NCBI GenBank assembly: GCA_963965975.1
Contig: OZ014411.1
Coordinates: 22,410,249-22,474,248, forward strand
Direction: 5' to 3'
DNA: 64,000 bases
Source of the DNA: Xestospongia bergquistia
Taxonomy: Eukaryota > Porifera > Demospongiae > Haplosclerida > Petrosiidae
Positions 13,208 to 24,959 of the stretch are shown here, piece after piece. Each line of letters opens with the position of its first letter. The stretch's first letter is position 1. The notes under the pieces are model-generated. The model was not told where the DNA came from and made no database searches. It saw only the letters and a program-made list of their open reading frames with translations. Both the position numbers and the translations under genes were made by a program.

Positions 13208-13890
13208 CAAAAATAATATTAATATTTTATGTTAATAGTCACTATTACCAATAATGATATTAATATCTTATGTTTATTTTAGACCATTCAATTGTATTGC
13301 TGCTAAAACATATATATGCTTTTAGATTCATGTATAAATCATAACATAATTTATACTAATTAATTAAAGAACATCACTATATATTTTATTGTCATTTGTT
13401 ATTCCAAAATTATCATTTACAATATTTCTATATTGTTACATTTTGCCTGGTATATACATGTATTATCAGTGCTCATATCATGTATGCTTTTGTAATAAAT
13501 ATTGTCACTTGTTCTTAGAAATTCATTAATACACTTACATTTAAATAGAGGATATATAACAATTAACTATAATACACAAAGTCAATGTTAGGAAGTGTTG
13601 TGTATATAAATGTTGTAATGTTTTTAAAAATTGTGTGGCAACTATTCATCAGCTTATATTAGTTAATTTATTATAGATTAGTATTGGTCTGACATCAATT
13701 ATTCTTACAAGTGATATGTCTATTGTTGTCTAGTTTTGGTAGATGGTGAAGACATTTAATCTTCTATTGTCTTAATCCAAATGATATTGTTGATCAAGAC
13801 TGTACTGATAGCAATATATAGTAATAAAAATAAAAGCTATTATTAAAAGAGAGTTATTTACTATCAGCTAGTGGTTTGAAAGCTATTTAA
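13208..13890. other. 3' flank of ISYNA1
   Basis: AT-rich sequence that should hold the 3' untranslated region. No coding exon is visible. Confidence 0.5.
13494..13499 (+). terminator. Candidate poly(A) signal of ISYNA1
   Basis: AATAAA occurs 287 bp after the ISYNA1 stop codon. It is a plausible end for the transcript, but AATAAA is common in such AT-rich DNA and no cleavage site can be seen. Confidence 0.35.
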
Positions 13891-14209
13891 CTATAGATAT
13901 ATAGAATATTACAGTTGAAATGTATGATAACATATGCTAATTATGATAATCCTTGATAAATGAAATAGACACATATGTAAACTATAAAGAGAATAATAAC
14001 TTCAGTTTCATCGTTTTGTTATTTGAGGATAAATAAAATACAATAAAATAGAATATCTAAAACAAGATTAATGAAAATCAAGTCTAAAAATGGGTCTCCA
14101 AATCAGGATGGTCGGAAATAGTGCCTATGATAAATGCAGTATTAACCATCTGGACAGTGACTGGATATGTTATCATACATTTCAACTGTAATATTCTATA
14201 TATCTATAG
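13891..14209. repeat. Inverted-repeat element, 45-bp perfect arms
   Basis: 13891-13935 is the exact reverse complement of 14165-14209, with 229 bp of non-coding sequence between. About ten further bases outside each arm match imperfectly. The size and layout fit a MITE or fold-back element. Its right arm directly abuts the retroelement fragment that follows. Confidence 0.85.
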
Positions 14210-14600
14210 CTAAATGCTGGGATAAGTATCATTTGTCTTCTCTTCCCCAGTAACATGTCTAATGCGTCTCCCAAATTCTGACAGGAAGGTTCCAGTTTGA
14301 GGTCCATAAACTCCAGTTGTTTCTATGGCTACAGGTATAAACTTGTAGCAGAAAGTAAGGTGTGTGTACTTCAACAGTTTCCTCTCCACAGCCATGGTTG
14401 CTACAGATCAAGGTTCACTGGTGGCACTTGAGGAGCATGAGGGTGCAAACATTCTGGGCAAATGGCATTCCAAATCAAGGGTTTGCCACATTCCCAAGGC
14501 ATTATGGCACTGTAGTAACATCATCAAGACACTTCCTGTCAGAGTAGAACAGAACAAATGGCTCCAACCTTCAGTCAAGCGTCTACCAATGGCCAAGTCT
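14210..14600 (-). pseudogene. Retroelement-like C-terminal fragment
   Basis: The minus-strand frame 14210-14395 reads YKFIPVAIETTGVYGP followed by TFLSEFGRRIRHVTGEE. From memory this resembles the conserved C-terminal stretch of reverse-transcriptase-type polyproteins that are repetitive in sponge and cnidarian genomes. Frames further upstream on the same strand are broken, and no polymerase motif is present. It is best read as a short dead fragment next to an inverted-repeat element. Confidence 0.4.
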
Positions 14601-15164
14601 ACTGAGTTTTTATTTTATTCCCAGTATTTACAATTAATATTATATTAAATGTGGGCGTTGGTTTGAGATTAGCCTCACAAGGTAGAGGAAGAGTCTCTAG
14701 CTAAATAGCAGCTATATTTAGCTATTAAAATAACTGTTGTTCTTTAATCAGTTTCTATGGTTGTTATAATGTGTATTTTCAGATGACATATCAATTGTAC
14801 ACTTTCATATGAATCTATATCATGTACAACTGGCTGTATTTAATACATTAGAGACATATTGCTGCACATTATAGAACCTCTCAGCATAACATAAGCAGTC
14901 ATTATAAGTATTGCAATACTGAGAGCTTTTGTGATGCACGGGGAGGTCTCTGTGATATTGGAGATGAGTTCCTTCTGATGGTTGGTAAATTAGTAATAAA
15001 CACTCAATAGTTCTATAACTGTATCTAGCAAGGAGAAAATACGTTGTGTTACTAAATATTGTTTTAAAAAGATTAGTATCATAATGAATATAATACCACA
15101 TTACATAAAACATGATATTACAATACTGTTTGCAATAGTGTATACAAACATTCCGTCAATTCAA
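14601..15164. other. Intergenic between retroelement scrap and tubulin 3' end
   Basis: Contains the 3' flank of the minus-strand alpha-tubulin gene. I see no AATAAA on the minus strand within 400 bp of its stop, so the poly(A) signal is either a variant or more distant. No other feature is recognised. Confidence 0.4.
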
Positions 15165-16523
<1,359 letters not shown>

Positions 16524-16591
16524 TTATTAAAGAGAAGAATAAAACTGGACCTGAAGTAAAATGAGAGGGCCTCAATTGCTGAGCCAGACTT

Positions 16592-16599
16592 CTTTTATA
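16592..16599 (-). promoter_or_regulatory. Candidate TATA box of alpha-tubulin
   Basis: Read on the minus strand, TATAAAAG ends 75 bp upstream of the tubulin ATG, a good position for a TATA box with a leader of some 45 nt. Confidence 0.45.
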
Positions 16600-17983
16600 A
16601 AAGTAAGCCAGATATAGTATGTACACAGTTATATCCAATTTTACTCAAAAGCTACTCATACAAAACTATAACAATTCCATGTAGTCCAGCCTTTGTATCA
16701 TAACAACAAACAGATATATTATATTGTAGTATATAACATTATTAGTAGTGACATATGGCTGACCCTTGTGAAAATATTTGGTGAGAATCAAGCATGTTTG
16801 ACTAGTTCTTTAGCAGCCGAGTCATATTGATAGGTGTAGTTGTTTAAATTATGTTACATCTCTATTGTCTAAGGTCAAAATACACTGTTACAAAATAAAC
16901 ATTCTAACTAAACACATGATAAACATTCTTTCTTTTAGCAAGTATTAGATATTAATGTACTGAGAAGAGTCATAATGTAATGATAATAGACTATACAAGG
17001 GACATCTTGTGTATTCACATGTATATATATAATGCTAATGTCATGATAAATTGATGGATATACATATTTATATGTTAAGTGACAAGAAAATGTACTGAGA
17101 AGAATCATAACTTAAAAGATAGCACAATAATAGATGGATAGACAAATAGGTGACTGGATGGGCATTTTGTATGAATGAATAAAGCAAGGATTGATATATA
17201 ACAAAGCATGATGAATTGTAATTGAGATGAGAGAAAGAATTAAGCTACATGTAATGGAACTATGGCAAGTATATACAATATATAATGCATTTTTATTAAT
17301 GTCACTTTAAACAACTTGTAGAATTTGTTACATGTAATCTATATGATTTGTAGATAAGATATACTCACTATACAAAATTGTCACAGTTATAAGTTTTTAT
17401 TACTAAAATTATACATGTTAAGAAATAATTTCCTCTATTGATATGAATAAATGCTCTATTGACATAACTACTTATCCTGCTTTTTAGAAGTGTTGTTAAT
17501 ATATTTTTACTACAGGAATGTATATCTTTCAAAAAGAATGTAAGCAAAAATTTTAAAAAATATGACAAAACTTATAGCATATAAAAATCAAAAACATGCA
17601 AACAATAGTAAAAAAATAAACGTAAAAACATATTTACTATATTATAATATTGTCTTATACTAATATCTAAAGACAATGGCATATTGCTATAAGTCACAGC
17701 ATAAGACAATAGATTCTGCACAGCAAATAATGTACTGTGATTGTTAGTGTAAATAGTTTTAACAGCTTATTGTGATTAAATGAGTTAATGAAAAATGTTG
17801 CAAAAAAATTACTCCAAGTCTAAAAACATTAATAAAAATGTTAAAACATACTATAAAACATTAATATAAAAAATATAAAACAATGAAACTAGTGCATTTA
17901 AGAAAATAATTACCACTAATTTATATAAATGTAAAAGTATATTTCAATAATAGCAATCACTCACTTCCAATGATACAAAACTG
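16600..17983. other. Spacer between tubulin promoter and receptor gene 1
   Basis: No gene is seen. The part nearest gene 1 (about 17360-17640) resembles 27690-27890 and 53700-53900, the sequences downstream of genes 2 and 5, so the 3' flanks of the array are homologous. Around 16980-17350 there is weaker similarity to 40600-41180 in another spacer. Confidence 0.6.
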
Positions 17984-20900
17984 TCAATTGTCTGTTTCCC
18001 AATCTTCATATTGGAAAGAATCATCAGGTCTTAACAATGGACCACTTTCAAAACTTTTTCGGTTTCTTCCCTTTGCAATCAGTTTACCTTTTATCATATT
18101 TTGATAATGTTGTAGTTGTTTTCTAATACACCGAAAATGACTAATTGATATATATCCATGATACATCAAAATGACTATGTAAGTGATGACACAGAGGATA
18201 ATCTGAACTGTTGTTGCAATATTAATTGCTGTAGTGTTTTCTGATAAACTGTAGGAGAGAGATGTGATTGAACTGACCAAAACAAGTACCATGAACCACA
18301 AATCTAACATATTCAATATCTTGTTCTTATATGGTAGAACAATGGCTTGAGCAATGATAAACAAATTTAAGATAAATGTTAGCAATAATAGTTGTAGAGT
18401 CATATAACTACCTTGAAGAACAGCTGTAATAATGTAGATAACAGATAAAATAACCAACCTCAATCCAAACCAATACCTTAACTTCTCTTTGTAAGGTCCA
18501 TGAATAGCATCAATAAATGGACGAAAATACTTGGCTATAAAACGACTTCTCAACATTTTAACTCCAAACAACCCAACCAATATAAAAGGTATGATAAAGA
18601 GAGACAATACTGCAATACTCACACATATTAGAGCAATGTGGTATGGATTTTGACCGTAGAGGACATTGCCATCCCTATACCAAACTAGTAATTTACCAAC
18701 AGAATTATTGGTGCTATTAAAATAAATATGAGCTGGAGTGAGAACAGTTAATGAGATCAAAAACAAATCTGAGTATGAAATGTACATCAATGTGACAAGT
18801 ACTTGTACAGAAGACCCAACTATCAAGTTAGCAATCCTGGTAGAAGATCGACTTAATAGAACAATAAGAGCAACTATTAGCCAAAAATAAAGTGGAAAAA
18901 AATATAATATAGCAGTCTTGCCCAGTTCATTGAGATTACTGGTTATACATATTGGTACATACCAGTGGTATTTTATAGAAACAAGGAAGTTCAGAATACA
19001 TCGTAGAGCTATATTTCTTAATGCCATATCATATGAGGGTGTAACAAATTCCCAGAGATTAAGCCAAAAAATAAATCCTCCAAGAGTCCCTAAATCAATG
19101 GTCAGTCTCAAACTAAACAAAACTAAGACATAGATAATGCCAAGTAGCATACCAAATGTCAAAGTAAGTACAATATGTCTCATATTTGAACATATGTAAC
19201 AATCATTACTCCCCAATACAACGCTATAGCCCTCCTTACATTGACCACATAACCATCCAATGCGATTCCCTCTACACATGATATCAGGGTCTATTATATT
19301 TATTGATGTAATTTGTTGACAGTATCCAGGAGGACAATGTTCATTGTAACCAAGGATGTTTGAATTGTTAATAGTCCCTAACCATGACTGAGGTGGAACG
19401 TTAACAGTTGTATCATCAATAATACATTTTGTGATATCAAACTCTTTTAGAAATGAACTACATACACATGCTTTACTTTCACTGTCATATACAAATCCTA
19501 GAGGACAGGTTTTCTGAAAAAGTTTGATTGAATCTGTAGGGCTGTATCCTAGTACTGCAAAATATAAATGCATTGTGTCTTTAGTATTCTCTGAAAGTAT
19601 TGTAAAGTTTAATGTTGTACAATTTTTGCTGTAGACAGTTTGAATTTGTTGTTTTAAAGGTAGCCGATTTGTGATATCAAGATGTTTCACCTCATTATGT
19701 ATATACTTGCTTTCAGATATAGTCAACCTAGTGAGAATTTGTGCATAAGTTGGATTACCATTAAGATCATATGCTGTTAAGTTAATTTTAATTGTTTCTC
19801 CTGGATACACTTTGATTTGACTAACATTATTGCATTGACGTGTGCTTACAGCAACTGATGATACTTCTCCAGTATCATTATTTCCATCAAAATAAAATAA
19901 CGCATTATACAAGTCTGTATTATTACTGTCTTTTAAAAACAGTTGTTGACATTCATATAATGGAGATACATAGATAGAATTACCAGCATATTTGGCACTG
20001 TTATTTTTAAAAGATAAACGAGCATTAAGTTGAGAAATGTTTTGACTTACTACTTGAATAGCACACAATGGATTTGTGTTAGGAATATTTCTGTCCATAT
20101 GTGAGTAAATTGCCCCACCATAAAAGTAAGCACTATTATTAATAAAAGTAGCATTAGTTAAATCATGTATGAATAGACGTGATAATGAATCAAGTCTGAT
20201 AGCAGCACCATGACTGGCTTTGTTATTATAGAAAGTTAATGTACCATTTAAATGAATATCACTGTTATAAGCTTGTATTACTGAGCCGGTGATTTTTTCA
20301 AAAGAATTATTTTCTCCATTGATGTAAACAGATGCTGTGTTGACAAAAACTAATTTCCCAGAATTTAGAGCTGTTTCCAATGAACCATCAAGTGGCCTAG
20401 ATATATTTACAGACTGTAAAATGATGACTAAATTTTTAAAGGAACATGATTGACTTTTACTTGTTTCTGAGAGAATCAATGGACCACGTGCTCCAGTATA
20501 TGTCTGGGAATACTTTAATTTAAGAATATGAATTCGAAGCTTACAAGATACTTTTGAAGATGTTATAATATGTAAAATAGAGTGGTTATATTGATTGAAA
20601 CTATCAGGACTGAAATCATCATTAAAATAATATCCACGGTGACTGTCCCTCATATAACTATCAGAAATTGTTATTATATCCCATGGTTTATTATCTTCAC
20701 ATCCTATGTAAGAAGTTGAATTCGTTGTTGTTGTTACCATGCAACCTATACCAAATGTACTTTTTGGAATGCTGTTGAGTAAAGAATGGCGGTGAAATTT
20801 AGATTTTGTAATGGTAACAAAAACCTTCTTCATTGGAGCATCACTAAATATAAATGCTAAGCCATTAAAGACACCACCGATTGTGAAATACCAAATTGTA

Positions 20901-21727
20901 TGGGACATATAAACATTAGCACTGTAGTCACCTTGGCTAAATATGATTGTCATACCAGCTGCAAACGCACTGATTGCTTTAGGCTGATTATTTTCAGTGT
21001 GAAGTTTAGCAGCATTTATTACATCATTATATGGTACAAGGTTTATATTCCCCTTCATGTTCATTTTGTTTATAAGTACATTTGTTTCTAACATATCAAC
21101 ACTTTTGTCAACATTACTAAAATACAATATAAGACCAGACCCATGGCAACTTAAAAGAAGAGTATGAGAACAATGAGTAGCATCAATGTTGATATTAGTG
21201 AGAGTGACATTATTATTAGGATTTATTAGAAGAGCTGCAAACCCATAATAATTACTGATTTTAACTCTAAATAGAGTGATATCAGAGGAGTAGCTGACAA
21301 GTAATGTTACTAACTGACCCTCATGAAAAACGAAAGCTGTATCATTAGGGTATAGAGTGTTGATTTGATCAGGAGATGGCATTGGTCCACCACACTGTGT
21401 TATATGTATATTATCAATAACTAAACCAGTTACATTATAGAAACCAAAACCAACCGATATGTCATTTTGTTGTTTGCAAGTGATAATTGCAGATACATTT
21501 GATGCACTAGATATAGTGATGTTAAAAGTGTTACTAACCAGACAAAAAGAACTTGAAGAGAATATGTGATTTACATCAGGAGAGAGATGTAGCTGAGTGC
21601 CTGGTAAAAGAGATGGAGGACCACAAAGGTGATTTTCTAGATCATGGGGTCTTCTGAGTAGAAACATGTGAGAGGTACTTGCTTGTAGACTGCATACCAG
21701 TAGAAACATGTACAGCAAAGGAATCAT
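17984..21727 (-). CDS. Array gene 1: beta-helix multi-TM receptor-like protein
   Basis: Encodes 1247 residues from the ATG at 21727; the open frame begins four codons earlier with TTG, and this Met matches the start of genes 3 and 6. A signal peptide (IPLLYMFLLVCSL) leads a large ectodomain rich in N-x-S/T sites. Ectodomain repeats are beta-helix-like: NVTGLVIDNIHITQCGG near residue 96, then Pmp-type FYNNKASHGAAI (about 497), FINNSAYFYGGAI (about 527) and FKNNSAKYAGNSI (about 573). A module with about eleven cysteines (741-850) includes CPPGYC and WLCGQCKEGY. About nine or ten hydrophobic helices follow (851-1193), with IDAIHGPYKEKLRYWFGL near 1070. The roughly 54-residue tail carries ESGPLL and ends YEDWETDN. 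Function is unknown; a surface receptor or adhesion role is inference. No intron is needed. Confidence 0.88.
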   Translation of the reverse strand: MIPLLYMFLLVCSLQASTSHMFLLRRPHDLENHLCGPPSLLPGTQLHLSPDVNHIFSSSSFCLVSNTFNITISSASNVSAIITCKQQNDISVGFGFYNVTGLVIDNIHITQCGGPMPSPDQINTLYPNDTAFVFHEGQLVTLLVSYSSDITLFRVKISNYYGFAALLINPNNNVTLTNINIDATHCSHTLLLSCHGSGLILYFSNVDKSVDMLETNVLINKMNMKGNINLVPYNDVINAAKLHTENNQPKAISAFAAGMTIIFSQGDYSANVYMSHTIWYFTIGGVFNGLAFIFSDAPMKKVFVTITKSKFHRHSLLNSIPKSTFGIGCMVTTTTNSTSYIGCEDNKPWDIITISDSYMRDSHRGYYFNDDFSPDSFNQYNHSILHIITSSKVSCKLRIHILKLKYSQTYTGARGPLILSETSKSQSCSFKNLVIILQSVNISRPLDGSLETALNSGKLVFVNTASVYINGENNSFEKITGSVIQAYNSDIHLNGTLTFYNNKASHGAAIRLDSLSRLFIHDLTNATFINNSAYFYGGAIYSHMDRNIPNTNPLCAIQVVSQNISQLNARLSFKNNSAKYAGNSIYVSPLYECQQLFLKDSNNTDLYNALFYFDGNNDTGEVSSVAVSTRQCNNVSQIKVYPGETIKINLTAYDLNGNPTYAQILTRLTISESKYIHNEVKHLDITNRLPLKQQIQTVYSKNCTTLNFTILSENTKDTMHLYFAVLGYSPTDSIKLFQKTCPLGFVYDSESKACVCSSFLKEFDITKCIIDDTTVNVPPQSWLGTINNSNILGYNEHCPPGYCQQITSINIIDPDIMCRGNRIGWLCGQCKEGYSVVLGSNDCYICSNMRHIVLTLTFGMLLGIIYVLVLFSLRLTIDLGTLGGFIFWLNLWEFVTPSYDMALRNIALRCILNFLVSIKYHWYVPICITSNLNELGKTAILYFFPLYFWLIVALIVLLSRSSTRIANLIVGSSVQVLVTLMYISYSDLFLISLTVLTPAHIYFNSTNNSVGKLLVWYRDGNVLYGQNPYHIALICVSIAVLSLFIIPFILVGLFGVKMLRSRFIAKYFRPFIDAIHGPYKEKLRYWFGLRLVILSVIYIITAVLQGSYMTLQLLLLTFILNLFIIAQAIVLPYKNKILNMLDLWFMVLVLVSSITSLSYSLSENTTAINIATTVQIILCVITYIVILMYHGYISISHFRCIRKQLQHYQNMIKGKLIAKGRNRKSFESGPLLRPDDSFQYEDWETDN

Positions 21728-22668
21728 GTTGTATATCAACTAGTGTGATCTAACTTGAAAACGTTCTGCTTTAGCTTCATGCATCTATTGTAAATTAATT
21801 TATATTGTATTCTTCGTTAATGTTTATTTCACTTTGAAATTATCTACTTTCAGCTTGTTAAACAACATGTTATTGCTGTACATTTTATAATTAAGTTACA
21901 ACAATACTTGAAAATAAATTTATGTAATTTAACTCCTAAACAATGCAACAACTCAATTTAAACAAAAAACCAAACATTTGAGCATTTGATAAGCAGTCAA
22001 CACCTAGGACATATACAATTAAAATAGTAGAATGTTATTTTTACTTTTAAATAGCATTAAATAACTCCAAGATCTATTCATTATATTTCATTATGTTCAT
22101 TTTCTTTCTTTTAATACTTGTTCTTCATTTCACTTAAAACATAAAAGTTCTTTGTCATCTTCATCCAGTAATTACTTTACATTTTCTTATATTAATCATG
22201 TAATTATAATCTGGAATGCACTACTTGTGATTAACACTGACTGGCCTCTTTACTCCTACAATTAAGCACAACCTTCAACATTTTCTGAGATTATTTTGTT
22301 GATCATTTTGTTGATCATTTTGACCTAGATAAGACTTAGCCCTATATTTGTCCATGTAACAATGTAGTTCATCAGCCTTATCAACAAATTAATATAATTA
22401 CTTCGTCAGGCTACATCTGGATCTTAGATGTAGACTTTAAAGCAATTATATTAATGTATATTATTATCTATCTCATGTCATTGATGTTTACTTACCATTG
22501 TTCTTTTAATGGTTGTAAAGTCTTATTAATAATAAGAATAGTGACAATATTAATAGTATTAAAGAATTTTCCTACACACAACTTCTGTAGCCATAATATA
22601 TTGATTAAATCAACTAATCAGTGTTTACAATACTAATATACTATTGTAATACACAACATAACATGAAC

Positions 22669-22670
<2 letters not shown>
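21728..22670. other. 5' flank of array gene 1
   Basis: Collinear with 48080-49003 upstream of the broken gene 4, with small indels. No coding exon is convincing. A short 13-bp tandem duplication (GTTGATCATTTT) near 22295-22320 is present here and not in the second block. Confidence 0.7.

Positions 22671-22710
<40 letters not shown>
22671..22710. repeat. (TA)n(TG)n microsatellite
   Basis: About fifteen TA units then five TG units. The equivalent place in the second block (49004-49079) holds a longer, purely TA tract, so this simple repeat has changed length since the block duplication. Confidence 0.9.
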
Positions 22711-23310
22711 ACTTCACATTTATATTATATCTTATATAAACTTATTGAACAGTATGTTATTGTTGTATATGTAATAATTATGTTACAACAACAGTTATTT
22801 TGAAAATATATATCTGAAATTATAACTTATGAAACACACAACATTACAATTTAACAAAACAAAGAATAGTTTGCTTTGCTATGTTACAATTTTCTTTTTA
22901 CTAAAAAGGGCATGTTAATTGACTTTAATTATGACATTTATTCACTAAATAGAATTTCCCAGTTTATGATGTTAAGTCCATTGTCATTATCTTTGTACAG
23001 AGTTCTTCTATATAAATTTATTAACAGTGGTCACTATATGAGGATAACTAGGTCAATTCATTCAATTAGATTGTCTAAGATATGACACAATCAGATCCCA
23101 CCTTATGTTTAAACTAATTAAAAAATACAGTCATGATTAAATTAATTAAAATGAAGCACAATAGTTACGCTGTTGAGATATAGTGTTGAAGAAGTGTATA
23201 TGTTTGATTGATAGATAGATGGTGTTCATAATACAATACATGTTTCAAATTTACACATACAGTCTTGATTTAATCAATATATTTTTATACTGGTTTCATG
23301 TATTTGATAC

Positions 23311-23440
23311 AAACTGAAAGTAACATAATATTGTTATTAATGTACTATTGTCTGTTTACCAAAATTCTTTTCAACATGTAATAAACTGTCAATGCCTTAG
23401 GACATTAATTATGAAAACAATATATTGTTTACTTTCAATT
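23311..23440. repeat. Spacer hairpin element, copy 1
   Basis: An imperfect inverted repeat with ends AAACTGAAAGTAAC and TTTACTTTCAATT. It is related to copies at 23736-23865, 32307-32455, 41276-41424, 49681-49810 and 58267-58415. It has no coding capacity and is probably a small non-autonomous element carried along with the spacers. Confidence 0.75.
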
Positions 23441-23735
23441 GGCATTTAAAATTTTGTTACATACAACCTGTAAACCATATAAACTAAATCAACTAATCAC
23501 TGTTTACAACATTAATATAGTACAGTAATACACACCACAACATACACACATATGTACATGTACTAGACATTTATATTATATCTCATCTCTAATCATGTAT
23601 CTGCAATCAGATACATGATTAGATATGTTTGATTGATAGATAGATGGTGTTCATAATACAATACATGTTTCAAATTTACACATACAGTCTTGATTTAATC
23701 AATATATTGTTATACTGGTTTCATGTATTTGATAC

Positions 23736-23865
23736 AAACTGAAAGTAACATAATATTGTTATTAATGTATTTTCTGTTTACCAAAATTCTTTTCAACATT
23801 TAATAAACTGTCAATGCCTTAGGACATTAATTATGAAAACAATATATTGTTTACTTTCAATTGGC
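23736..23865. repeat. Spacer hairpin element, copy 2
   Basis: Second copy created by the 425-bp tandem duplication. It differs from copy 1 by a few bases in the loop-side half. Confidence 0.75.
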
Positions 23866-24106
23866 ATTTAAAATTTTGTTACATACAACCTGTAAACCAT
23901 ATCAACTAAATCAACTAATCACTGTTCACAACATTAATATAGTACAGTAATACACACCACAACATACACACATATGTACATGTACTAGACATTTATATTA
24001 TATCTCATCTCTAATCATGTATCTGCAATCAGATCTCAAAATAGAAGCTACTTCAGAGAGCACTACCTAAACCAAAATGATATATATTGTGATATGTACA
24101 CATAAT

Positions 24107-24440
24107 AACAAGTAATCCAAAACATTTTAGAAAAAAATTAATAATGTAGAAATGACAATGTCAAAAATGAAAGAAACAAGGTAGGGATGAAGACATAAAA
24201 CCATATATTGAACACCTTACATAAGTAGCCAGTCAGTACAACATGATAATTTGTATATCTATTTAGTGCAATGTTTTGTAAATATGAAAAAATGTGAAAT
24301 TGTACTATGTAGTTTTTCCTGGCTACTTGTATAATGACTATTACTGATTTATTTGGACATATCTATACCTTGTTTCTTTTGTTTGTGGCATTGTCATCAC
24401 TAAATCAACTTTCATTTTTTGAATGTTTTATTACTTGGTT
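24107..24440. repeat. Large imperfect fold-back element
   Basis: The two halves are imperfect reverse complements: outer ends AACAAGTAAT / ATTACTTGGTT, then TGACAATG / CATTGTCA, AAAGAAACAAGGTA / TACCTTGTTTCTTT and AAGTAGCCAG / CTGGCTACTT. The element is about 334 bp and has no open frame. It recurs at 50057-50392 in the second block. It is MITE-like in form; no target-site duplication was identified. Confidence 0.75.
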
Positions 24441-24959
24441 TCTACTTTAGAAACACTTATAAACACTTATAACATTAGTTGGAAAAGACTTGTTGCTCAA
24501 ATAGGCCTAATAACTCTATGGAGTAGTTTAACCTTTGAAAGTATTATAATGCATAGATTGAAAGTATCCATTAGATGGAGTAAGTAGGGGCATTAGTTGT
24601 AAACCTTTTATGCAGTATTTAGGTATACACTCACATGATACTAAGATGTATCTAGGTGTATGTTCACGTGTGATATATATGCTATTATTCTACAAAGAAA
24701 CACTTATCATGCACTGACTTGATTCCACTTGTATATTTTTATTAGCAGTTGTCGTCAGTGTAACTTATGTTCACATCGACATAAATAAATTTTATCAAAA
24801 TATAATATGTGAAAATTCTGTGTTAATCATACATAAACTGGCTCACTACTATAGTGGTGTAATCTGATGTTAGTATAATATGTAGTTCATAAGGGTTTCT
24901 TGATTACAAAAGTGACATGTATAATTGTCAGGTATGTGTGCAAGTCTTGGTACAATACA

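Larger units (their letters stand above)
23201..24034 (+). repeat. Tandem duplication of 425 bp
   Basis: 23201-23625 is repeated at 23626-24034, nearly identical apart from small indels. The second block has only one copy (from 49571), so the duplication arose after the block was copied or was lost there. At the junction, 23591-23602 and 23609-23620 form a perfect 12-bp hairpin with a 6-nt loop. Each unit contains one copy of the spacer hairpin element (23311-23440 and 23736-23865). Confidence 0.9.

Noticed and set aside
18918..19133. Plus-strand 71-codon frames repeated in the array (also 36894, 45263, 55161, 60751)
   Set aside because: They are antisense shadows of the conserved membrane-helix coding region and recur only because that region is conserved.
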